Source: an uncultured Pseudomonadota bacterium
GTDB lineage: Bacteria > Pseudomonadota > Gammaproteobacteria > Burkholderiales > JALYOK01
Assembly: GCA_902826775.1 (NCBI GenBank)
Contig: CADEHE010000002.1
Coordinates: forward strand, 372,001 to 436,000
Reading direction: 5' to 3'
DNA: 64,000 nt
Made by a program: the position numbers and the translations under genes. Positions 1 through 7,902 of this stretch are shown here, in pieces. The notes under the pieces were generated by a model that worked only from the letters and a program-made list of their open reading frames with translations, was not told where the DNA came from and searched no databases. Within the stretch, counting starts at the first letter, position 1, and the number at the start of each line of letters is the position of its first letter.

Positions 1-136
1 CGCCGGATAAATGCTCCGGCGCGCGCTCTAAAACGACAACTGAAACCTTGGCCTCGCGCGCCGACAGCGCGGCGCACATCGCCGCGTTGCCCGCACCGAC
101 GATGACGACATCACAACTTTGTGGCAGATCACTCAT
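1..136 (-). CDS. FAD-dependent dehydrogenase, N-terminal part only (cut by window edge)
   Basis: Reading leftwards from ATG at 136 gives 45 residues. They start with a short polar leader and then a Rossmann beta-alpha-beta unit with hydrophobic VVIVGAG followed by NAAMCAALSA and VVVLERAPE. This is the dinucleotide-binding GxGxxA motif with the acidic ribose-binding Glu expected of FAD oxidoreductases. It resembles the fumarate reductase/tricarballylate dehydrogenase (TcuA) type, but the catalytic part lies outside the window, so the substrate cannot be read. It follows the upstream dehydrogenase by 41 bases in the same direction and is therefore probably the last visible gene of the minus-strand catabolic operon. 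Confidence 0.75.
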   Translation of the reverse strand, partial: MSDLPQSCDVVIVGAGNAAMCAALSAREAKVSVVVLERAPEHLSG

Positions 137-177
137 TGGTGTTCGGTTTTCTATTGAGATCGAAGCTCGTCCTGCAG

Positions 178-1062
178 CTAGCGTTTTGCGCCGATCAAGC
201 TGCTGATCACGGGCCAGTACTGTTCACTCAATCCGGATTCCTGCGCTTGCCGGAACCACTCGTCGACACTTCGCGCGCCACGTGCGTCGACATGCATATC
301 GTGCGCCAGGCCTAGGGCGTAGCTCAAGTCCTTGCGCGCGTACGACACCGAAAACGCGCGTTCCGGAAATGCCTGCGGCAACATCGCTTTCATGCCGTGA
401 TTGCGCAGCGCGAAACTATCGGCCGACCCCTTCTCTAGGGCGCCAAACAGCACCGATGCATCGACGCCCGCGCGCTCGCCAATCGCTTTTGCCTCGCTTA
501 GGGCAGCCACCGTTTCAAACAGCACCATATTGTTCAGAATTTTCACCACCTGACCCGAGCCGACCGGACCGCACAAGGTGACGTCGGTGGCAAACGTCGC
601 AAGCAGCGGGCGGATACGCTCAAACGCAACGGCATCCGCGCCTACGGTGATCGACAACGTGCCGGCTTCCGCAGCGGCGCGCGTGCGCGCGACCGGCGCA
701 TCGATGAACGTCACGTCGCGCTGCGCAAAGTGCGCCGCGAGCTGGCGCGTCAAATCCAAGGGCGAGGTGCTGAGATCAACCACCACCGATCCAGGCGCAA
801 CCGAGGCGAGCAAGCCGTCCGCAGCGAGCGCCACACGCTGCACCGCCTCGCCCGATGGCAGCGATAGAAAAATCACCTGCGATTGCTCAGCCGCTTCGCG
901 CACCGTCTTCACGGCGCGCACGCCCACTGCCGCCAAGCGCTGCAACGGCGCCGGATCGAGATCAAACGCAAGCACCGCGACGCCCGTCTTGATCGCCAAG
1001 TTGCGGCACATGGGCTCACCCATGACGCCCAGGCCGATAAAACCAAACTGCTTGAACGTCAT
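178..1062 (-). CDS. NAD(P)-dependent beta-hydroxyacid dehydrogenase (3-hydroxyisobutyrate dehydrogenase family)
   Basis: A 294-residue protein of the usual family length. The N-terminal Rossmann motif is GFIGLGVMGEPM, typical of 3-hydroxyisobutyrate, tartronate semialdehyde and 6-phosphogluconate-like dehydrogenases. The substrate loop DAPVARTRAAAEAGTL matches the family DAPVSGG-type signature in a diverged form (the Ser-Gly-Gly is replaced), and GSGQVVKILNNM carries the catalytic Lys with the paired Asn residues. The start ATG overlaps the stop of the aldehyde dehydrogenase gene in an ATGA junction, indicating translational coupling. It probably oxidises a hydroxyacid intermediate made in the same operon. 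The altered substrate loop means the exact substrate is open. Confidence 0.9.
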   Translation of the reverse strand: MTFKQFGFIGLGVMGEPMCRNLAIKTGVAVLAFDLDPAPLQRLAAVGVRAVKTVREAAEQSQVIFLSLPSGEAVQRVALAADGLLASVAPGSVVVDLSTSPLDLTRQLAAHFAQRDVTFIDAPVARTRAAAEAGTLSITVGADAVAFERIRPLLATFATDVTLCGPVGSGQVVKILNNMVLFETVAALSEAKAIGERAGVDASVLFGALEKGSADSFALRNHGMKAMLPQAFPERAFSVSYARKDLSYALGLAHDMHVDARGARSVDEWFRQAQESGLSEQYWPVISSLIGAKR

Positions 1063-2528
1063 GGCGTCCCCAGTCCGACGTAGATACCTTTAGTTTGCTG
1101 ATACAAGCGCACGCCGCTAATGCCTTTCTCGCGTCCCAGCCCGCTTTCCTTGTAGCCGCCAAACGGCGTCGCAATCGAAAGCTGCTTATAAGTGTTGATC
1201 CACACCGTGCCGGCCTCTAACCGACGCGCGACCCGGTAAGCGCGAGCGAAATCCGCGGTCCATACACCGGCGGCCAGGCCGTACACCGTGGCATTGGCTT
1301 GCGCGATCAGATCGTCCTCATCTTCGAATGGCATGGCGCACAGCACGGGGCCAAAAATCTCTTCCTGAGCGATCGCGGCGTTGTTCTCGATGTCTGCCAG
1401 AATGGTCGGCAAGTAAAATGCGCCCCGAGCCAGCCGCACATCGCCGGGCGCTAAGCCGCCGCATAAGACTTCGGCGCCCGCATTTCGCGCGGCAATCACC
1501 ATCCCCGCAATACGATCGCGATGCGCGAAGGAAGCAATCGGTCCCATTTGCGCGCCTTTGGCATCGGGCAGATCGACACGCAGCGAACGCGCGATGTTGA
1601 GCACTGCGCCGAGCAAGCGCTGGTACGCCGAACGCTGCACGAACAAACGCGATCCGGCCACACAGGACTGTCCGCTGCCCTCGAAGATGCCGGAAGCGAT
1701 CGCCTGCGCTGCGGCTTCAATGTCGGCGTCTGCAAACACAATGTGCGGTGACTTGCCGCCGAGCTCCAACGCCACCGGCATCAATTTCTTGGCTGCCGCG
1801 AGCGCAATGCGTTTACCGCTCGCCGTACCTCCGGTGAACGACACCATCCTCACGCCGGGATGCTCGACCAACGCCGCTCCGGTGCTGGCGCCGCTGCCCG
1901 GCAGCACGTTGAGCACGCCGTGCGGCAGCCCCGCTTCCAGCGCGATGCGCCCCAATTCCAATGCAGGCGAAGGTGTCAGCTCGGAAGGTTTTAATATCAC
2001 CGCGTTGCCACCTGCCAACGCAGGCGCGACTTTCTGCGCCTCCATGGTCATCGGCGAATTCCACGGGGTAATCGCGGCCACCACGCCATAGGGTTCGTAC
2101 GCGGTCATCGAGAGATAATTGCCGCGCGCAGGCGTCACCTCCGCGCCCAGCGTTTCACACACCGCGGCGAAGTAACGAAAGGTGGCCGCCGCGCTTTTCA
2201 CTTGCGCGACGCACTCCGACCACACTTTGCCGTTTTCGATCATTTGCAGCTGCGCGAAGCGCTCGGCGTTGGCGCTCATGCGTTCCGAAATGCAGTGCAG
2301 CACCTCGGCGCGCTGATGCGGCAGCAAGGCACTCCAATTTTGGGCCCGCGCCGCGCGAGCGGCTGCGGCAACCGCGTGTTCGACGTTTGCCGGCGTCGCC
2401 GCGCAAACCTCGTAGTTCACTTGGCCGGTGGCCGGATTGACGGAAACGAGCCGCTCGCTACCATTGTTGATCCACTCACCGTCGATCAACATCGGCTTGC
2501 ACTGTGTCGGAGAACTAGCTGCGCTCAC
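1059..2528 (-). CDS. Aldehyde dehydrogenase (NAD(P)+-dependent)
   Basis: A 489-residue protein with the full ALDH fold. Key motifs are the oxyanion region PWNSPM, the Glu-bearing ELGGKSPHIVF, the catalytic Cys in GQSCVAGSRL and the cofactor-binding EEIFGPVL. It should oxidise an aldehyde to the acid in the pathway encoded here. The start is taken as GTG at 2528 because AGGAGA lies six bases upstream. That start sits inside the end of the hydrolase gene (14-base overlap), while an ATG at 2492 lacks a clear ribosome site. The 3' end overlaps the next gene by four bases. Closest function may be a gamma-aminobutyraldehyde- or betaine-aldehyde-like enzyme, but substrate assignment is not possible from sequence alone. 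Confidence 0.92.
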   Translation of the reverse strand: MSAASSPTQCKPMLIDGEWINNGSERLVSVNPATGQVNYEVCAATPANVEHAVAAAARAARAQNWSALLPHQRAEVLHCISERMSANAERFAQLQMIENGKVWSECVAQVKSAAATFRYFAAVCETLGAEVTPARGNYLSMTAYEPYGVVAAITPWNSPMTMEAQKVAPALAGGNAVILKPSELTPSPALELGRIALEAGLPHGVLNVLPGSGASTGAALVEHPGVRMVSFTGGTASGKRIALAAAKKLMPVALELGGKSPHIVFADADIEAAAQAIASGIFEGSGQSCVAGSRLFVQRSAYQRLLGAVLNIARSLRVDLPDAKGAQMGPIASFAHRDRIAGMVIAARNAGAEVLCGGLAPGDVRLARGAFYLPTILADIENNAAIAQEEIFGPVLCAMPFEDEDDLIAQANATVYGLAAGVWTADFARAYRVARRLEAGTVWINTYKQLSIATPFGGYKESGLGREKGISGVRLYQQTKGIYVGLGTP

Positions 2529-3375
2529 CGCGTATCTCCTGGAGCACCGGCAAAATGTACTCACGAAACTTGGCCGGATTCTCGCTCATCGGAAAATGCC
2601 CGACTTCGCGCATGATGGTTACTCTCGCCCCGGGAATAGCTTGCGCGGTGCGCAGCGTATCCTCCGGCATGCAAGAAAAATCGTATTCGCCGGTGAGCAA
2701 GTACAACGGGCATGCCGCGGTGTTGATGCCGCCCAAGCGCCCGCGCAAGTCGCCATCAACGCGGTAAAAATGCAGGTCGCCTTTGAATACGCCTGGCCCG
2801 CCTTGTTTATATTGCCACAGCGTCTCGTCACGATAGGGGCTTTGCGGCGCCACCAATCCGGAGACGAGCGCCGCGCATACTTCACCGCTGTGCACATCGG
2901 GCCGATTGAGCCAACTGGTGTCGTACCAGGGCTGCTGAAAGTCCGCCGCCTCGAGGCCAATCAATGCGCGAAATTCGCTGCCGTGCGCATGCGCAAGCTG
3001 CAATACGATGCGCCCGCCGATGGAGCAGCCCATGACCACAGGTCGTTCGAGTTTCAGCGCGGCACAGAATGCGCGCACGGTATCAACGTAGCGCTGCGTG
3101 GTCAACTGATATTCGCGCTGATATGCGCCGGCCGGCGGGTATGACTTGCCGTGCCAAGGCATGTCGAAGGCGAGCACGCGGTAATGCGCCGTGATATCGC
3201 GGTCGCACAGCAAATGGCGGTATTGCCGCGCGTCCGCGCCGGCGGTGTGCAAGCACACCAGCGGGATACCTCGCCCGGCTTCTTCAAAATAAACACGGCA
3301 GTCTTCGCCCTGCACTTTCGTGGTGAAGTAACGGCCGACGATCGGCTCGAACTCAACACCGGCCGAGTCGATCAT
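2515..3375 (-). CDS. Alpha/beta hydrolase
   Basis: A 286-residue protein with the alpha/beta-hydrolase fold. HTAGADARQ is a variant oxyanion-hole segment after the first core strand, GCSIGG is the nucleophile elbow with the catalytic Ser, the Asp is probably the one in LTGEYD, and VGHFPMSENP carries the catalytic His. Length is normal for the family. It has no signal peptide, so it is probably cytoplasmic and cleaves an ester or C-C bond. Its start overlaps the stop of the SCP2-like gene (ATGA at 3372-3375) and its end overlaps the ALDH start, so it is embedded in the operon. Confidence 0.9.
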   Translation of the reverse strand: MIDSAGVEFEPIVGRYFTTKVQGEDCRVYFEEAGRGIPLVCLHTAGADARQYRHLLCDRDITAHYRVLAFDMPWHGKSYPPAGAYQREYQLTTQRYVDTVRAFCAALKLERPVVMGCSIGGRIVLQLAHAHGSEFRALIGLEAADFQQPWYDTSWLNRPDVHSGEVCAALVSGLVAPQSPYRDETLWQYKQGGPGVFKGDLHFYRVDGDLRGRLGGINTAACPLYLLTGEYDFSCMPEDTLRTAQAIPGARVTIMREVGHFPMSENPAKFREYILPVLQEIRGERS

Positions 3376-3800
3376 GCCTGACCTCGCGGCAAAGCCAATA
3401 AATCTTTGAAGTACTGCAGATTCGCCATCAGCGGGTGCAGATTGCCTTCCAAGCGCATTTCACCGCGCTTCGCCAGCGCCAGCACGTCGTGCCACCCTGG
3501 CGGTGGCGGCTCCCGCCAGAACTGCATCCATGCTTGCGCGGTGCCGCGAACAGCAAAATCCCAGGCCGTCAGCGGCGGCAGCTTGTCTTGCACGGATAGC
3601 GTGCCGCGCTCGATGGCGAGCAACAGCGTTTCGTTGCCGACCCCTAGCAAAACGCGCGCCTGCAACCAAACGCCGCGTGTGCGCCATGCTTTGTCACTCG
3701 CGCATCGAACCAACGCCGCTCGCAGCTTGGCGGCGAGTTGTGCCTCGGAGGGTTGATCCGCCAACGCCGGGTCCTCAATGCACGACTGATGTGGAGCCAT
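3372..3800 (-). CDS. SCP2-like sterol-carrier domain protein
   Basis: A 142-residue cytoplasmic protein. The middle (GTLSVQDKLPPLTAWDF, then a Trp-rich stretch WMQFWREPPPPGW) and the C-terminal block with GEMRLEGNLHPLMANLQYFKD resemble stand-alone SCP2-type lipid/CoA-ester binding domains that accompany hydrolase and dehydrogenase genes in proteobacterial catabolic operons. No catalytic residues are visible. It may bind a hydrophobic substrate. It is coupled by ATGA to the downstream hydrolase and lies 33 bases after the cupin gene. No good ribosome-binding site is seen before ATG 3800, so the exact start is less sure. Confidence 0.7.
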   Translation of the reverse strand: MAPHQSCIEDPALADQPSEAQLAAKLRAALVRCASDKAWRTRGVWLQARVLLGVGNETLLLAIERGTLSVQDKLPPLTAWDFAVRGTAQAWMQFWREPPPPGWHDVLALAKRGEMRLEGNLHPLMANLQYFKDLLALPRGQA

Positions 3801-3833
3801 ACATACAGCGCGGCATCTCCGCCCGAGCGCGTC

Positions 3834-4763
3834 TCATCGATGCTGCGGCTCTTCGAAGCGAAATCCCATGGTGCGGCAATGGTAGTAAATGCCGCCGTCC
3901 TGCACGATGAGCCAATTGGCGTTCTTGCCACCCTCGTTGTGATGCGAATGCACGCTCTTCGCGGGCGTCACCATGGTGATATACGGCGACCAATCCTTGC
4001 GCGTGCCGTCGACTTTCGAGTAGCAACGCTCGCCATCGACGGCGAGCGACACGGCGACCGAATTGTGACTGTGCGGGACTTGATAGCCACCGGGCGGCAA
4101 CTGATTCATTGCCAAAGTAAGGGTCGGGGAAATATTGCGCCGCTGCTCCAGCCCTTGCGAAGAGAACACTACCGCGAGTCCGGCCACCTCCGACTGCCCC
4201 AGTAAACGCGCCCGGGCACGCTCCAATTCCGCGCGGATCGTGGCCGCGGGAAAATGTGCTGCCTCGACCAGCGCGTCGCGCCCTAGTGGCGGACTGAGGC
4301 GTTCGAACGCCAACTGCGGTTCGTTGCTGACGATCCAAACGACGCTGTCACTGGTGACATTCGAGACCAAACGCAACGGCTCGCCGCCCGGCAGCGAAAA
4401 CGCATCGCCGCGATGCCAATCGATAGCATCGCGCCCTTGCTTCACGCAACCGCTGCCTTCGATGACGAAACCAAGCACCGTGGTCGCGCGCGGATTCAGT
4501 TCCAGGGTCTCGCCCGCGCGCACGCGCGCATAGCCCGCGAGCACCAAAGGCGTAGTAGCGGGGAAATTCAAACCGAGGGCAGCGCTCTGGTCGCAGGCAA
4601 TCCAAGCCGTGCCGGCGCTCAGGTCGAGCGCGTGATCGCGTTCAGCGGCAAACGCGGTCGCCGGCACCTCGGCATATTCGAGATTGAACGCATTGCCGGA
4701 GTCGAAATAGCGCGCACGGCGCGCGTATACGTCTTGCGCTGAGTTGTCAGGTGAGCCCGGCAT
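3834..4763 (-). CDS. Cupin-domain protein (bicupin, possible dioxygenase or regulator)
   Basis: A 309-residue protein with two cupin-like halves. The N-terminal half contains GYARVRAGETLELNPRATT and GDAFSLPGGEPL, a cupin without a full metal-His set. The C-terminal half has PPGGYQVPHSHNSVAVSL and later AKSVHSHHNEGG, giving a plausible His-rich metal site of the kind seen in gentisate 1,2-dioxygenase relatives. It is the first gene of the minus-strand operon and is divergent from the CoA transferase. It could be a metal-dependent ring- or ketone-cleaving enzyme. A non-catalytic role cannot be excluded. Confidence 0.75.
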   Translation of the reverse strand: MPGSPDNSAQDVYARRARYFDSGNAFNLEYAEVPATAFAAERDHALDLSAGTAWIACDQSAALGLNFPATTPLVLAGYARVRAGETLELNPRATTVLGFVIEGSGCVKQGRDAIDWHRGDAFSLPGGEPLRLVSNVTSDSVVWIVSNEPQLAFERLSPPLGRDALVEAAHFPAATIRAELERARARLLGQSEVAGLAVVFSSQGLEQRRNISPTLTLAMNQLPPGGYQVPHSHNSVAVSLAVDGERCYSKVDGTRKDWSPYITMVTPAKSVHSHHNEGGKNANWLIVQDGGIYYHCRTMGFRFEEPQHR

Positions 4764-4884
4764 GGCCGCCTCCTAATTCATGTCTTTCCGCTATTGTAAG
4801 CCCAGCGATTCGCCGAAGAGCGATAATTGCGCCGGTGCGGAAACCCTTGACCTGCGCCACCCGCACAACGACAGTCACCATCCC

Positions 4885-5391
4885 ATGAAACCCTATTCTC
4901 CGAAACAAACTGGCCCGCTGCATGACGTGCGCGTGCTCGACTTATCGCGCTTGGTCGCAGGCAACATGCTCACCGTCTTCCTTGCCGATTTCGGCGCCGA
5001 CGTTATCAAAATCGAGCGCGCCGACGGCGGCGACGATTTGCGCCACTGGCGCGAAGAAGGCGAAGCGATCTACTGGAAGATCTACGGGCGTAACAAGCGC
5101 TCGATGACACTTGATCTGAAGAGCGCCGATGGCCTGGCGACGCTGCGCAAACTGGTCGAAGCAGCGCATGTCACCGTCGGCCCGGTGAGCACCGCGATGG
5201 ATCTGCTCACGCATCCCTACGCGCTCGGCCGCGAAGCGGTCGTCGATCTGCCGGACGACTCCATGGGCGCGCTGCCGATGCACAACATCGTGCCGCGACT
5301 TAGTGGCACGCCCGGCGGCTTCCGCCGCCCCGCGCCGAAACTCGGCGAACACAAAGCAGAAATCCTCGCAAAACTCGCACGCTTGCCATGA
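4885..5391 (+). pseudogene. CoA transferase family III (CaiB/Frc-like), centre missing
   Basis: Start ATG at 4885. Residues 1-95 are a normal family III CoA-transferase N-terminus (VRVLDLSRLVAGNMLTVFLADFGADVIKIE, then YWKIYGRNKRSMTLDLKS), and residues about 100-168 are a normal C-terminus (GPVSTAMDLLTHPYALGREAVVDL to a Lys/Leu-rich end). The protein is 168 residues, whereas the family is near 400. The central ~220 residues, including the catalytic Asp region, are absent and the two ends are joined in frame near 5170-5185. It therefore cannot be an active transferase. It overlaps the lyase gene by four bases (ATGA), so the operon structure was kept. Confidence 0.8.
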
Positions 5392-6302
5392 CTGCTCCGA
5401 AAACTTTACTCCAAGCCCCATGGCGTTCGATGCTGTTCGTCCCGGCGACGAGCGATCGCTTCATCGACAGCGCGCTCAAACAACCGGCCGATGCGCTGCA
5501 AATCGATCTGGAAGACAGTGTCGCGCCGGACCACAAAGATCTCGCCGCACAGCGTTTACCGGCAATTGCGGACCGCTTCGCGCATGCCGGCTACGACGTA
5601 ATCGTGCGCGTCAACCGCCCATGGCGGCGTTTGATCCGCGATTTGGAGGCGGTGGTAAGCGCCTCAGTGCGCGCGGTATCGCTGCCCAAGGTGCCCGATG
5701 CCTCGCACATCAAAGCCGTCGCCGAGATTCTGGCGGATTGCGAACGGGAGTGCGCGCTGCCGCTCGGCCACACACGCATCATCGCCATGGTGGAAGACGC
5801 CGAAGGCCTGCACAACATGGCGGCGATCGCCGCCGCGCATCCGCGCATCTACGGCATGATCGTCGGGCCGGAAGACTTGGCGGCGTCCTTGAACGCCGTG
5901 CCCGATGAAGACAGCCTCTATGTGCACAACATTATGGGTGTGGCCGCGTGTCGACGTGCGGGCATAGAGCCGATTGGTTTCATCGGCTCGATCGCGGATT
6001 TTGCCGACGAAGATGCTTTTCGCGCGCGCATCCGGCGCGCACGGCGGTTGGGGTTCTCGGGTTGCTTCTGCATCCACCCTAAGCAAGTGCTGATCGCCAA
6101 CCAGGAGTTTCGCCCGAGCCAAGAAGAAGTGGTGGACGCGCGCGGACTGGTCGCGGAGTTCGAGCGCCAGATCGCCGCTGGGGTGGGCGCGCACACGTAT
6201 CAAGGACGCATGGTGGATCTGCCGATTGTCGAACGCGCGCGGCAAGTAGTTGCCTTGCATGAGGCGGTGGCACTGCGCGAGGAGCGACGCAGTCAGAAGT
6301 AA
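5388..6302 (+). CDS. CoA ester lyase / HpcH-HpaI aldolase family (CitE-like)
   Basis: A 304-residue protein of the citrate lyase beta/malyl-CoA lyase superfamily. The sequence shows RSMLFVPATSDRF at the N-terminus, the LQIDLEDSVAP segment with metal ligand Glu-Asp, MVEDAEGLHNM with the second acidic ligand, and GPEDLAASL. GCFCIHPKQVLIAN near the C-terminus is the family CoA-side motif. It should cleave or form a 3-hydroxy-acyl-CoA. It is translationally coupled to the CoA-transferase remnant, so the intact ancestor pair probably activated an acid to its CoA ester and then cleaved it. Confidence 0.88.
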   Translation: MTAPKTLLQAPWRSMLFVPATSDRFIDSALKQPADALQIDLEDSVAPDHKDLAAQRLPAIADRFAHAGYDVIVRVNRPWRRLIRDLEAVVSASVRAVSLPKVPDASHIKAVAEILADCERECALPLGHTRIIAMVEDAEGLHNMAAIAAAHPRIYGMIVGPEDLAASLNAVPDEDSLYVHNIMGVAACRRAGIEPIGFIGSIADFADEDAFRARIRRARRLGFSGCFCIHPKQVLIANQEFRPSQEEVVDARGLVAEFERQIAAGVGAHTYQGRMVDLPIVERARQVVALHEAVALREERRSQK

Positions 6303-6344
6303 ACCGGCGCAACCTTAGTATGAGGACGCCACGCGATTCCAGAA

Positions 6345-6447
6345 CTAGGGCGCAATCCCATTGCGCCGAATAAAATAGTGAACGACCTCGAAAACTTCAT
6401 CTGGAAATTCGCTGCGGCACATTCGGCGCAATAGGATTGCGCCCTAC
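6345..6447. repeat. Inverted repeat, REP-like palindrome (arms 6345-6371 and 6421-6447)
   Basis: The two 27-base arms are near-perfect reverse complements around GGCGCAATCCCATTGCGCCG, separated by about 50 bases. Each arm is itself an imperfect palindrome (GGCGCAAT..ATTGCGCC). It lies just past the lyase stop, where it could act as an RNA stem-loop at the 3' end. The form is that of a dispersed extragenic repeat. Confidence 0.75.
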
Positions 6448-6576
6448 ATGATCGCGCCGCGGGAAGCGCAACGCATGGGCATTTTCAGTTATACATCTTT
6501 ATGTATGGCCTAGAATCATATATTTGGAGATAAGTTACAGTCTATCCTCCAGTTGGTATCGAACTGGGACTACCTA

Positions 6577-6969
6577 TCACGGCTCTTTCCACACTACATC
6601 ACGAATATCTGGGTCGGCATCTAAAATCTCCTGGAGCGCTCCAGTAAGTCGCGTGAGCTGTGGTGTCGCATCTATCTTCTTGAAGAACTTCTTTACAAGC
6701 GGCGTGCTCGGCTCTGTGAAGCACAAGAACTCGTCGTCATCTCCATTTTGGTGGCCGCAACAAAGGGCCAGACGAATTCCTTCGTTGCGCAGCGGGACAT
6801 ACCAACCCCAATCCTCTGCCACCATCTCTTCTGTCTCAATGCCTCTCTCCGCGAGCTTTTGGACGAGATATTCGGCAAGTCGCTTGCCCCAAAGGCCGGG
6901 ATTGATCTGATCCTCCTCGCCTTCGTAAGGTGGAAACTTGGATGACCGAAACTCGACTTGAGTCTTCAT
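6577..6969 (-). CDS. Conserved-looking hypothetical protein, 130 aa
   Basis: I do not recognise the family. The protein has no signal peptide or membrane segment. It has an acidic middle (NGDDDEF), several Trp residues (WGWYVPL, DVVWKEP) and no obvious catalytic motif. It is flanked by AT-rich DNA (about 6480-6540) unlike the neighbours, which suggests separate acquisition. It starts 10 bases downstream of the end of the broken amidohydrolase on the same strand. Its compact globular look (alternating hydrophobic residues) recalls small immunity or SUKH-like proteins only in style. No toxin partner is visible. Confidence 0.6.
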   Translation of the reverse strand: MKTQVEFRSSKFPPYEGEEDQINPGLWGKRLAEYLVQKLAERGIETEEMVAEDWGWYVPLRNEGIRLALCCGHQNGDDDEFLCFTEPSTPLVKKFFKKIDATPQLTRLTGALQEILDADPDIRDVVWKEP

Positions 6970-6978
6970 GGCTCCCGC

Positions 6979-7676
6979 TTAGCTATCGAGGCGATAAACC
7001 CCGCGCGCCGTTTCGCTAAACAGAGCGCCCTTCTCCGCCGCGCTCGCCTGCGCCGCCACGCACTTGAAAGCGTTCCACATCACGGCGTAACTGCAAGTTC
7101 CCTTATCCACCGGAAAGTTGCTCTCGAACATGCAGCGCTGCGCGCCGAACCCTTCGATGCACGCCTCGATGTAAGGCCGCCACGCAATTGCGGCGGCGGA
7201 TTCGCCAGCGAAGCACGCGCCGCGGGGTCGGCGTGCTACGCCGAGATGTGGCGCACGCCGCGAAAGCGCCCGCCCCCGGCGCGCATGTGCGCTTCGAGCA
7301 CCGGTTCGACGCGCTCGCCGAGCCGCAGATCAGCGTGGCCAATAATGCCGGCGCAAACGCGGCATTCGCCGTAACCGCCGCTCGCGCTCATCGCCGCGGC
7401 GCCGTTGAAGAATTCCGTCTCGCCAACCGGGCGCATCTCTACCGCCGCGTCCTGGCGGTACATCGCGCCGCATTCCATCGCGACCGTCGCCCGGATGTTG
7501 TGGCCCATTGCGGCATCGCGCAGAAAATCATGCAAGAGGTAGCGGCTGCCCGGCCGGTCCCACAAGTGATGATGCGCATCGACGATCGGCAATGCCGGTT
7601 CGATGATTTCTTCTTGGTGCAAGGCGAGCCAATCGGGCCGCACCGCAAAGTGCGGGCTGGGAGCGTCTGTGTACAT
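6979..7676 (-). pseudogene. Amidohydrolase (metal-dependent TIM-barrel, amidohydrolase_2 type), nonsense mutation plus internal deletion
   Basis: ATG at 7676 opens a reading frame with PALPIVDAHHHLWD, the metal-binding HxH of amidohydrolase-2 enzymes, then RFRGVRHISA and a TAG at 7236-7238, where homologues usually have Trp-Asp (TGG to TAG fits). The same frame continues past the stop with ADPAARASLANPPP, normal for the family, up to about 7185. From there a different frame gives AWRPYIEACIEGFG, CMFESNFPVDKG and a proper C-terminus ending with TAA at 6979. About 130 central residues are missing and the frame is shifted at the join. The gene is dead. Its start faces the metZ promoter. Confidence 0.85.
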
Positions 7677-7707
7677 GGCGGCATTCTACCGGCAGTAGCA
7701 GCCGACA

Positions 7708-7737
7708 TTGACACCCGGCGCCGGCCGAGGGTAGACT
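7708..7737 (+). promoter_or_regulatory. Sigma70-type promoter for metZ
   Basis: TTGACA at 7708-7713 and TAGACT at 7732-7737 are separated by 18 bases. The predicted transcription start falls near 7744, exactly at the first stem of the SAM-II riboswitch. This fit between promoter and aptamer edge supports both calls. Confidence 0.7.
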
Positions 7738-7742
7738 TTCTC

Positions 7743-7798
7743 ATCGCGCCGATTTGATATCAGCTTGCGGGCGCGTTAAAAATACCGCTAAAGCGAGG
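7743..7798 (+). promoter_or_regulatory. SAM-II riboswitch aptamer
   Basis: The sequence matches the SAM-II (metA) consensus. P1 is CGCGCC (7745-7750) with GGCGCG (7770-7775), the loop carries GATTTGAT and AGCTTGCG, and the 3' part is GTTAAAAATACCGCTAAAGCG. The H-type pseudoknot pairs GCTT in the loop (7763-7766) with AAGC (7791-7794) in the conserved GCTAAAGC block. SAM-II senses S-adenosylmethionine and represses methionine biosynthesis genes. The gene downstream is metZ, as expected. Confidence 0.9.
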
Positions 7799-7801
7799 TG
7801 C

Positions 7802-7836
7802 AAAACCCGATCCGCTTTAGTGCGATCGGGTTTTTT
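7802..7836 (+). terminator. Intrinsic terminator in the metZ leader (riboswitch expression platform)
   Basis: The stem AAAACCCGATC (7802-7812) pairs with GATCGGGTTTT (7824-7834) and is followed by a T run with an 11-base loop. The loop CGCTTTAG (7813-7820) is exactly complementary to CTAAAGCG (7788-7795) of the riboswitch pseudoknot strand. So SAM-bound aptamer and terminator are compatible, whereas the free leader can form an alternative pairing. Confidence 0.85.
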
Positions 7837-7902
7837 GTTTGGCCCGCCGCACAGATCGAGTCTGTAGCTCGCACGGTCAACCGATATTTGTTGGAGGTCG
7901 CC

